From DASPMP01 sp035248725 (lineage in GTDB: Bacteria > Gemmatimonadota > Gemmatimonadetes > Gemmatimonadales > Gemmatimonadaceae), in NCBI GenBank assembly GCA_035248725.1, contig DATFHG010000065.1, forward strand, positions 1 through 11,853: a DNA stretch of 11,853 nt, in the 5' to 3' direction. The notes under the pieces are model-generated. The model saw only the letters and a program-made list of their open reading frames with translations. It searched no databases and was not told the DNA's origin. Below are positions 6,671 through 11,853 of this stretch, one piece after another. The stretch's first letter is position 1, and every line of letters begins with the position of its first letter. The translations under genes were made by a program, and so were the position numbers.

Positions 6671-9151
6671 GTGCGCCTGAATCGGCTGCGCCTCACGAAC
6701 TTCCGACTCCACGTCGACACGCGCATCGACTTCGAGGCGGGACTCACCGGCATCATCGGTCCCAACGGCTCGGGGAAGACGACGATCCTCGAGGCCATCG
6801 CGTGGGCCCTGTACGGCATGACCGCGGTCCGCGGCAAGCGGCAGGACGTCCGCTCGCTCGCCGCGTCCGGCCGCGCCGGCGTCCGCGTGGAGCTGGATTT
6901 CGACCTCGCCGGTCATCGCTATCGCGTCGCGCGGACGCTCTCGTCCGCGGAGTTGTACCTCGACGGGTCGTCGTCGCCGATCGCGAACAGCACGACGGCG
7001 GTGACGGAGCTCATCCGTCGCAAGCTCGGGATGAGTCAGCAGGAATTCTTCAACACGTATTTCACCGGACAGAAAGAGCTCGGCATCATGGCCGCGATGG
7101 GGCCGGCCGAGCGGGCGCAGTTTCTCTCGCGCGTGCTCGGTTACGAGAAGCTGCGCGGTGCCCAGACCCTTGTGCGCGAGCGCCGCAACGTCATCCGCGG
7201 TGAACTCACCGGTCTCGAGAGCGGGATGCCGCAGAGCGAGGTCGTGGCGCTCGCGCTGTCGCAGACGGACGCGCGCCTCAAGAGTGCCGACAAGGCCGCG
7301 TCCACCGCCCTCGAGCGGTTGAAGAAGGCCGACGCCGCGCTCACCAGGATGAAACCGAAGTGGGCGGAGGCGCAGCGCGAACGCGACGCAATGCAGCAGC
7401 TGCTCGCGGAGCTCCGTGTGCAGGAGAACGAGGAGCGCGGGCTCGCCCGCGATGTCGAGCGCCTCGAGCGCGAGCGCGCGGACATCGCCACCGCACAGGC
7501 CGAGATCGCGGAGATCAGCGAAGAGCTGAACATCCACAAGGATCTTGCCGCGCAGCTCCACGAGATGGAGCGGCTGTTTCAGGAGGAGGGCCGTCGCAAG
7601 GAGCTGCTGCGCAGCCGTCGCACCGTGGAGCAGGAGATCACAGCGCTGCGCGGTCGGCGCGGCGACGCCACGCTGTCCCCGGCGACGCTCAAGGAAGCGG
7701 AGCGTGTCCGCGACGCTGCCCGCAAGCGGCTCGCCGCGCTCACGCAGGAGCAGCAGGCCGAGCACACCCGCTGGGTCCAGGATCAGCAGGAAGCGTCGAC
7801 GAAGGTCGATGATTACAAGCAGCAGCACGACGAGCTCAAACGTCAGCGCGAGCAGCTCGCGAATCTGGGCCCGGAGAGCCCGTGCCCCGTCTGTACGCGA
7901 CCGCTCGGAACGCACTTCCGGGAGGTGCTCGACGAGATCGACGGACGTCTCGCCGAGATCAAGGTCAACGGGCGCTACTGGCGGTCGAAGAGCACGCAGC
8001 TCAAGGAGCTGCCGGCGAACCTCACGGAGCTGGGCGCGCAGACGGCCGAGTTGCAGCGCAACATCGAGCAACTGGAGCGCGCGCTCACGGACACGCAGCT
8101 GCGGCTGCAGGAGCAGACGCAGATCGATCGCGATCTGGCCGAGCGGGACAAGCGGCTCGCCGGCATCGACGGACAGCTCGCGGCCATCCCGGCGGGATAT
8201 CACGCCGCGACGCACGCACAGATGCGGCAGCGTCATGCGCAGCTCGCGCCGCTCGCGGAGAAGTCCGCTCGACTCGGCGCGCTCACCGAACGCCTGCCCA
8301 AGGTGAAGAAGGAGCTCGAGCGCGCGACGACGGACCTCGGGCGCGTCCGCGAGCGGCTCGAGGATCTTCGTCTGCGCCAGAAGGAATCGAAGTTTTCGGA
8401 GAGCGCGTTCGAGAAGCTAAAGACCAGCCACGAGGCCACCCTCGACGAGCATCGCGCTGCCCAACTTGCCGCGCTCGCGGCCGACAAGGAGCTCGAGGCG
8501 GCACGCGAGGCGCGGGCGGCGGCGGAGCGCGGCCGCGACGAGCTCGCACGCGCGCAGGAGCGGCTCCGCCTGCTCACGCTGGACCGCCGCACGCACGACG
8601 AGCTGGATCGCGCCTTCACGGATATTCGCGCGGAGCTCAACGAGCACGTCCGACCGGAAATCTCCGACCTCGCGAGCGGGTTCCTGGCCGAGCTCACGGA
8701 TGGGCGCTACACGGATCTCGAGCTCGATGATGACTACAATGTCATCGTCAAGGAGGACGACGTTCCGAAGCCCGTGATCTCCGGTGGCGAGGAGGACCTT
8801 GCCAATCTCGTCCTCCGGCTAGCGATTTCACAGATGATCGCGGAACGCGCGGGCCAGGCTTTCTCCCTTCTGGTGCTCGACGAGGTGTTCGGCTCGCTGG
8901 ACGAGACGCGCCGTCACAACGTCGTCGAGCTGTTGCGTCGCCTCCACGACCGCTTCGAGCAGGTCATCCTCATCACGCACATCGAGTCCGTGCGCGAGGG
9001 ACTCGATCGGGTGCTGACCGTGCGATACGATCCCGAGACGCAGACGTCGCGCGTGGAGCAGGAGTCCGCGCTCGCACTCGAGACCGAGGAGTCGTCCCTC
9101 GACGCATATGCCGGCGCGGGAACGGCGGGGGCGGCGGGGGCCGCCGACTGA
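6671..9151 (+). CDS. sbcC: Rad50/SbcC-type SMC-like ATPase
   Basis: An 826-residue ATPase that clamps DNA ends with the Mre11 nuclease. The N-terminal lobe starts LNRLRLTNFRLH and has Walker A GPNGSGKTT (30-38) and a Q-loop region FFNTYFTGQKEL. Two long coiled-coil arms rich in E, R, A, L and Q (about 170-400 and 440-670) surround the zinc hook CPVC (C405, C408). The C-terminal lobe has the signature VISGGEEDLANLVLRLA (S704), Walker B LLVLDEVFGSLDE (D737, E738) and VILITHIES (H-loop). All catalytic elements look intact. The length is nearer to archaeal Rad50 (about 880) than to E. coli SbcC (about 1050), because the arms are short. The last 30 residues are a loose Ala/Gly/Glu tail. The start is GTG 6671, one base after the sbcD-like stop. 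The TGA overlaps the next ATG by one base. Confidence 0.95.
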   Translation: MRLNRLRLTNFRLHVDTRIDFEAGLTGIIGPNGSGKTTILEAIAWALYGMTAVRGKRQDVRSLAASGRAGVRVELDFDLAGHRYRVARTLSSAELYLDGSSSPIANSTTAVTELIRRKLGMSQQEFFNTYFTGQKELGIMAAMGPAERAQFLSRVLGYEKLRGAQTLVRERRNVIRGELTGLESGMPQSEVVALALSQTDARLKSADKAASTALERLKKADAALTRMKPKWAEAQRERDAMQQLLAELRVQENEERGLARDVERLERERADIATAQAEIAEISEELNIHKDLAAQLHEMERLFQEEGRRKELLRSRRTVEQEITALRGRRGDATLSPATLKEAERVRDAARKRLAALTQEQQAEHTRWVQDQQEASTKVDDYKQQHDELKRQREQLANLGPESPCPVCTRPLGTHFREVLDEIDGRLAEIKVNGRYWRSKSTQLKELPANLTELGAQTAELQRNIEQLERALTDTQLRLQEQTQIDRDLAERDKRLAGIDGQLAAIPAGYHAATHAQMRQRHAQLAPLAEKSARLGALTERLPKVKKELERATTDLGRVRERLEDLRLRQKESKFSESAFEKLKTSHEATLDEHRAAQLAALAADKELEAAREARAAAERGRDELARAQERLRLLTLDRRTHDELDRAFTDIRAELNEHVRPEISDLASGFLAELTDGRYTDLELDDDYNVIVKEDDVPKPVISGGEEDLANLVLRLAISQMIAERAGQAFSLLVLDEVFGSLDETRRHNVVELLRRLHDRFEQVILITHIESVREGLDRVLTVRYDPETQTSRVEQESALALETEESSLDAYAGAGTAGAAGAAD

Positions 9152-10125
9152 TGGCGACGTCACGCTCCTGGCGACCGAGTCACGTGCTCGACGGCCCGCA
9201 CGCCGCGCGGCTCGACGAGATCGATGATCTGAACCAGGTATTCAGCGAGGCGTTCACCGAGCGCTATCGCCGTGACGGCATGGTCGGTGTGCGGGTTCCG
9301 TTTCTCAATCCTGCAGTCTGGCGTTACGCGATTCGCGACGCGGCAGACGGCGCGATGGTATGGCGTGGCGAGCGCGGCGAGATCGTGGCGTTCAACATCG
9401 TGCATCGATCGGGGATCGAAGGGTGGATGGGTCCCCTCGCCGTGCGCAGTGAGCACCAGGGATCGGGCGCTGGGAAGGAGATCGTCCGTCGCGGCGTGGA
9501 GTGGCTCAAGGTGCACGGCGCCGAGACGATCGGCCTCGAGACGATGCCGCGCACCATGGACAACATCGGCTTCTACTCGGCGGCTGGTTTCGTCCCGGGC
9601 CGGCTGACCCTCACCACCACCGTCGACGCGACGTATGCGGACAAGCCCGGACTGCTCTTCGGCCGCCTGACGAATCGCGACAAGGACGACATGCTGGTGC
9701 GCTGTCGCGATCTCGTGCACGCCTTGCTGCCCGGCTACGATCATACGCGCGAGATCCAGCTCACCGACGAGCTGGCCCTCGGCGACACGTTGCTGCTGAT
9801 GCGCCGCGACGAGCTCGTGGGGTTCGCGCTCTGCCACACCGCACCCCTCGTCGAAGGGCGCGCACGCGAGGACCTGCGCGTCCTCAAGTTGACGCTGTTC
9901 GATCTCTCGTCGTTCGACGAGATGGTGCGGATGCTCAGCGATCTGGCCCGGCGGTCGGGCACGCGACGCGTATCCATCCGCCTGCAGGGCGAGTACGAAG
10001 CCGCGTATCAGCGCCTCATCGCGCTGCGCGGGCGCGTCCGCTGGACGGATCTCCGCATGACGCTCGGCGGTTTTGGCGAGCGGCGCGCGGAACGTGGCCT
10101 CGTCCTGTCCAACTGGGAAATCTGA
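9151..10125 (+). CDS. Tandem GNAT acetyltransferase
   Basis: A 324-residue protein with two GNAT folds. The first half (about 15-160) has the acetyl-CoA loop SEHQGSGAGKEIV (Q103-G104-S105-G106-A107-G108) after a GPLAV strand, then a TIGLETMP strand, NIGFYSAAGF and a closing strand, all typical of an active N-acetyltransferase. The second half (about 165-320) keeps GNAT-like strands (LLLMRRDELVGFALCHT; VLKLTLFDLSSFDEMVRML; RVSIRLQGEYEAAYQRLIALRG) but has no Q/RxxGxG/A loop, so it is probably a structural or substrate-binding domain. The substrate cannot be read from the sequence. The ATG overlaps the Rad50 stop as TGATG, giving tight translational coupling; the glycosyltransferase gene starts 16 bases later. 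It could modify a protein of the repair complex, or it could be unrelated. Confidence 0.87.
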   Translation: MATSRSWRPSHVLDGPHAARLDEIDDLNQVFSEAFTERYRRDGMVGVRVPFLNPAVWRYAIRDAADGAMVWRGERGEIVAFNIVHRSGIEGWMGPLAVRSEHQGSGAGKEIVRRGVEWLKVHGAETIGLETMPRTMDNIGFYSAAGFVPGRLTLTTTVDATYADKPGLLFGRLTNRDKDDMLVRCRDLVHALLPGYDHTREIQLTDELALGDTLLLMRRDELVGFALCHTAPLVEGRAREDLRVLKLTLFDLSSFDEMVRMLSDLARRSGTRRVSIRLQGEYEAAYQRLIALRGRVRWTDLRMTLGGFGERRAERGLVLSNWEI

Positions 10126-10141
10126 GCCGCCGTTCTCCACG

Positions 10142-11233
10142 ATGCAGCTGAAATCCCTGGAGCGTCTGGGCAAGCGTCTGGCCACGCGGATCATCCAGGC
10201 GTTGATGCCCAACGAGGCGCGGGGCGAGCGGCCGGACTGGCGCGAGCGGCGGTATCGCGTGCTGTTCCTGCGCCACGATCGCATCGGCGACATGATTCTC
10301 TCGACGGGTATCGTCCGCACGATCGCGGAGGCGTTCCCGAACATCGAGCTCGACGTGCTGGCGTCGCCGGTCAACGCGCCGGTGCTGCGCAACGAGTCGT
10401 ACGTGCACGACGTACTGGTCGTGAACACGAAGAAGCCGCTGAGCTACCCGCGGACGTTCCGCGAGCTCCGGCGGCGCCGCTACGACGCGGTGATCGACTG
10501 CATGGTGACGGCACCGTCGTTCACGACGCTGTTGCTGATGCTCGCGTCGGGCGCGCGGTATCGCATCGGCGTCGCGGGGCGGGGAAACGAGTTCGCGTAC
10601 ACGCTGCCCGTGCCGCCGCGTGAAACGGCGACGCATCTCGTCGACCAGCTGGGCGCACTCGTCACAGCGTTCGGACTGCAGCCGGCCGCCGTCGACCTGA
10701 AACCTCGGGTGCGGCTCACCGCGGAAGAGCGGGAGCGCGGTGAGCGGCTATGGCGCGGCGCGACCGATGACCGTGGACCCATCGGACCACGCCTGCTCGT
10801 GAACGTATCGGCGGGACGCGCGCATCATGCATGGCCCGACGATCGCTTCGTCGCCGTCATTCGGGCCGTGCGGGAACGGGCGACGGACGCGGAAGTGGTC
10901 GTGGTCAGCTCGCCGGGCGATCGCGCGCGCGCACGCACCATCGCCGCCGCGGCCGGCGCGCGGCTCGTGGAGGATCGAGGGATTCGCGATGCGATGTCGC
11001 TCGTGGCCGCAGCGGATCTCGTCTTCACGCCGGACACGAGCATCGGGCACGCGAGCAGCGCCTTCGACAAGACCGCCGTCGTGCTGCACCCGCGCGGCAA
11101 CGCCGCCGCATGGGGTCCCTATGGGACGAACGGTCGCGCGATCGAAAGTCGAACGGCCGACGTCGCCGGTATTACTGCTGAGGAGGCTTCGGCGGTCGTG
11201 CTGGCTCGCTTCGCTTCACGATCCGCCAGATGA
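10142..11233 (+). CDS. Glycosyltransferase family 9 (ADP-heptose:LPS heptosyltransferase-like)
   Basis: A 363-residue GT-B fold glycosyltransferase of family 9, whose known members transfer heptose from ADP-heptose to the lipopolysaccharide core at the inner face of the inner membrane. The N-terminal domain opens with RVLFLRHDRIGDMILSTGI (about 39-57), the family's substrate-facing motif, followed by VRTIAEAFPNIELDVLAS. The C-terminal nucleotide domain has LLVNVSAGRAHHAWPDDRF, then DLVFTPDTSIGHASSAF (D298, H303), then LHPRGNAAAWGPYG, all family landmarks. There is no signal or membrane segment. ATG at 10142 is preferred over in-frame starts inside the GNAT gene (back to 10073) because only the shorter version starts cleanly after the previous stop. 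This is the last gene of the plus-strand run. Its end overlaps the convergent small membrane gene by 62 bases. The sugar and acceptor are not determined. Confidence 0.9.
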   Translation: MQLKSLERLGKRLATRIIQALMPNEARGERPDWRERRYRVLFLRHDRIGDMILSTGIVRTIAEAFPNIELDVLASPVNAPVLRNESYVHDVLVVNTKKPLSYPRTFRELRRRRYDAVIDCMVTAPSFTTLLLMLASGARYRIGVAGRGNEFAYTLPVPPRETATHLVDQLGALVTAFGLQPAAVDLKPRVRLTAEERERGERLWRGATDDRGPIGPRLLVNVSAGRAHHAWPDDRFVAVIRAVRERATDAEVVVVSSPGDRARARTIAAAAGARLVEDRGIRDAMSLVAAADLVFTPDTSIGHASSAFDKTAVVLHPRGNAAAWGPYGTNGRAIESRTADVAGITAEEASAVVLARFASRSAR

Positions 11234-11360
11234 GCAGTGCGACGCCGGCGGTCAGCAACGCGTGCGTGTAGCCCGGCGCGTTGTTCACGACGAAGGTGAG
11301 AACGGCCCAGACGATCAGCATCACGATGGAAATGATGAGCCACGCGTCCATGATTTTCAT
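11172..11360 (-). CDS. Small two-helix membrane protein (Lmo0937/DUF5670-like)
   Basis: A 62-residue minus-strand protein with two hydrophobic helices: about residues 6-24 (WLIISIVMLIVWAVLTFVV) and about 33-46 (ALLTAGVALLIWRIV), joined by NNAPGYTHAL, then a short basic, proline-rich tail ending in PKPPQQ. The pattern of a Trp-rich first helix, a GYTH turn before the second helix and a basic end resembles the Lmo0937/DUF5670 family of tiny stress-linked membrane proteins of unknown function. That likeness is from memory and moderate. ATG at 11360 follows CGAGG by three bases. A second in-frame ATG (11351) has the same fold without the site. The last 62 bases run antisense through the end of the glycosyltransferase gene. 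Confidence 0.72.
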   Translation of the reverse strand: MKIMDAWLIISIVMLIVWAVLTFVVNNAPGYTHALLTAGVALLIWRIVKRSEPARPPKPPQQ

Positions 11361-11388
11361 TGACCTCGGTTTGGCGCGGTCGTAAATT
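11360..11388 (+). promoter_or_regulatory. Candidate sigma-70-type promoter for the pterin synthase leader
   Basis: TTGACC (11360-11365) and TAAATT (11383-11388) are separated by exactly 17 bases, a good fit to a housekeeping promoter in DNA that is otherwise GC-rich. Transcription would start near 11395. The -10 lies inside the inverted repeat CGTAAATTACG (11381-11391), which also offers TAATTT on the minus strand for the small membrane gene. A caution: the TTGACC box is the reverse complement of that gene's ribosome site and start codon, so part of the match may be coincidence. Confidence 0.42.
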
Positions 11389-11407
11389 ACGCGCTCCAAG
11401 CTGGTTC

Positions 11408-11512
11408 ATGGGCGGAGAGCTCCGTTTTTCAGCCGATAAGTCCAATTGGCGGGTTCGACAAACTGTACTGACGTCATGCCCCCAGTGCGGGGGAAGGCGG
11501 AAGGTGTGGTGA
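11408..11512 (+). CDS. Possible 34-residue leader peptide with a CPQCGG motif
   Basis: ATG 11408 opens a frame ending at TGA 11510-11512 inside the leader. It encodes a basic peptide with two Trp (14 and 34) and one CPQC knuckle (C24, C27) near the end. A zinc ribbon normally needs a second CxxC, and none follows in any nearby frame. There is no clear ribosome site, and third-position base use is mixed, unlike the GC-rich neighbours. It may be a chance frame, a leader peptide affecting the hairpins it overlaps, or the remains of a zinc-ribbon gene. Low confidence. Confidence 0.2.
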   Translation: MGGELRFSADKSNWRVRQTVLTSCPQCGGRRKVW

Positions 11513-11563
11513 GGACCTCACGTTTTCTTTTGGGCTTGATAAAACCCTCTTCGTTCCATTCTA

Positions 11564-11600
11564 TCGAGCCCCGCGGCAACACCGCGGGGTTCGGTTTTTT
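11564..11600 (+). terminator. Strong intrinsic terminator just before the pterin synthase start
   Basis: The arms CCCCGCGG (11569-11576) and CCGCGGGG (11582-11589) pair perfectly around the five-base loop CAACA. The stem extends outward by TCGAG/TTCGG through G-U, A-U, G-C, C-G and U-G pairs, and is followed directly by six T (11595-11600). The start codon of the next gene is only six bases further on. A terminator there cannot serve the convergent membrane gene, so it must end the leader or small RNA, or be conditional. Confidence 0.88.
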
Positions 11601-11606
11601 GGGGTC

Positions 11607-11853
11607 ATGAGCGCAAACGTCACCGTCATCCGTCGCCTGCACTTCAGCGCCGCGCATCGCGTGCACAACCCCGCGATGTCCGAGGAAGAGAACCGGCGCA
11701 CGTTCGGGAAATGCAACAACCCGAACTGGCACGGGCACAACTACATCCTCGACGTCGCGGTCACGGGAGCTATCGACGCGCGAACCGGCTACGTCATCGA
11801 CCTGTCCCGCGTGAAGCAGATCGTGGAGGAGCAGGTGATCGCGAAGGTCGACC
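11607..11853 (+). CDS. queD: 6-pyruvoyl/6-carboxytetrahydropterin synthase (PTPS/QueD family), 3' end beyond the window
   Basis: The first 82 codons of a PTPS/QueD enzyme, which acts on 7,8-dihydroneopterin triphosphate in queuosine or tetrahydrobiopterin synthesis. Zinc ligands are visible at H17 (LHFSAAHRV) and H42/H44 (WHGHNY), with the catalytic cysteine C36 in FGKCNNPN. The EEENRRTFGKCNNPNWHGHNY segment and the later GAIDARTGYVIDLSRVK closely follow eukaryotic-style PTPS as I recall it, more than the short E. coli QueD, so the product could be either; the symbol is the usual annotation rather than a proven role. The ATG gives the normal N-terminus. GGGG only two bases before it is a poor ribosome site, and the terminator ends six bases upstream, which implies regulated or unusual expression. 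Confidence 0.9.
   Translation, partial: MSANVTVIRRLHFSAAHRVHNPAMSEEENRRTFGKCNNPNWHGHNYILDVAVTGAIDARTGYVIDLSRVKQIVEEQVIAKVD

Larger units (their letters stand above)
11395..11606 (+). ncRNA. Candidate structured leader RNA or small RNA upstream of the pterin synthase
   Basis: This stretch is less GC-rich than its neighbours and holds no family-like protein. From the candidate promoter to the terminator it would yield an RNA of about 205 nt. Visible structures are a CGGA/TCCG hairpin followed by TTTTT (11413-11429); a CCCCC/GGGGG hairpin with loop AGTGC (11479-11493); a GTGAG/CTCAC hairpin followed by a T-rich run (11510-11530); interleaved TTTT..GGG..AAAA..CCC pairings (11528-11547) that fit an H-type pseudoknot; and the terminator. 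Bases 11486-11492 can also pair with 11569-11575 in the terminator's left arm, a possible antiterminator. It does not match the preQ1-I, 6S or SRP RNA patterns I know. It could be an attenuator, a riboswitch or an independent small RNA. Confidence 0.4.

Noticed and set aside
4891..6837. Minus-strand open frame of 648 codons
   Set aside because: It is antisense to the Mre11 gene, whose catalytic motifs are unmistakable; the antisense protein is His/Arg/Asp-rich shadow text.
6467..8236. Minus-strand open frame of 589 codons with leucine-rich text
   Set aside because: It is the antisense image of the Rad50 coiled coil; its Leu/Arg repeats mirror the heptad pattern on the plus strand.
9160..10428. 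Minus-strand open frame of 422 codons
   Set aside because: It is antisense to the GNAT and glycosyltransferase genes, both with family motifs.
11413..11429. Short hairpin followed by TTTTT as an independent terminator
   Set aside because: The stem is only four or five base pairs, too weak to call as a terminator on its own; it is mentioned as part of the leader.
11451..11458. tRNA T-loop-like GGTTCGA in the leader
   Set aside because: The flanks cannot form a T-stem, and no acceptor or anticodon arm could be built around it.
11395..11600. 6S RNA or SRP RNA
   Set aside because: The length suits 6S RNA, but the ends do not pair into a long rod with a central bubble, and the SRP core motif is not present.
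1..11853. CRISPR array, insertion sequence, integrase or attachment site
   Set aside because: No regularly spaced repeats, transposase motifs or terminal inverted repeats were seen, and the genes are packed as in a stable chromosomal region.

Overview
The window is a dense, GC-rich bacterial segment in which most genes start with GTG and neighbours often overlap by 1 to 4 bases. The overall style, together with the mix of an archaeal-looking end-resection set, a stand-alone RAM (Lrp/AsnC effector-binding) protein and a PTPS/QueD protein, suggests a Gemmatimonadota-like bacterium. That placement is inference from memory of similar proteins, not a search result.

Layout. On the minus strand, positions 1-737 hold the start of a DEAD-box helicase-like protein that lacks recognisable catalytic motifs; it runs off the left edge. 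A divergent intergenic region (738-925) separates it from a nine-gene plus-strand run (926-11233) with almost no intergenic DNA: a two-repeat DUF2283-like protein, a RAM-domain protein, a NurA-type nuclease, a HerA-type hexameric ATPase, a protein with a signal peptide, an Mre11/SbcD nuclease, a Rad50/SbcC ATPase, a tandem GNAT acetyltransferase and a family 9 glycosyltransferase. A small two-helix membrane protein on the minus strand (11172-11360) overlaps the end of the glycosyltransferase tail to tail. A 246-base non-coding region follows. It holds a possible promoter, several hairpins, a 34-codon small ORF and a very strong intrinsic terminator that ends only six bases before a plus-strand 6-pyruvoyl/6-carboxytetrahydropterin synthase gene (11607 to the right edge).

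How the genes fit together. NurA, HerA, Mre11 and Rad50 are the four proteins that archaea use together to resect DNA double-strand ends: Mre11-Rad50 opens and processes the end, and HerA-NurA then degrades one strand to leave a 3' overhang. Finding all four in one bacterial operon is the main biological point of the window. The two small proteins upstream, the exported protein in the middle and the acetyltransferase directly after Rad50 have no known role in resection. They are either passengers or undescribed partners.

The second point of interest is the leader in front of the pterin synthase gene. A terminator between the only credible promoter and the start codon implies attenuation, a riboswitch, or a separate small RNA of about 205 nt.
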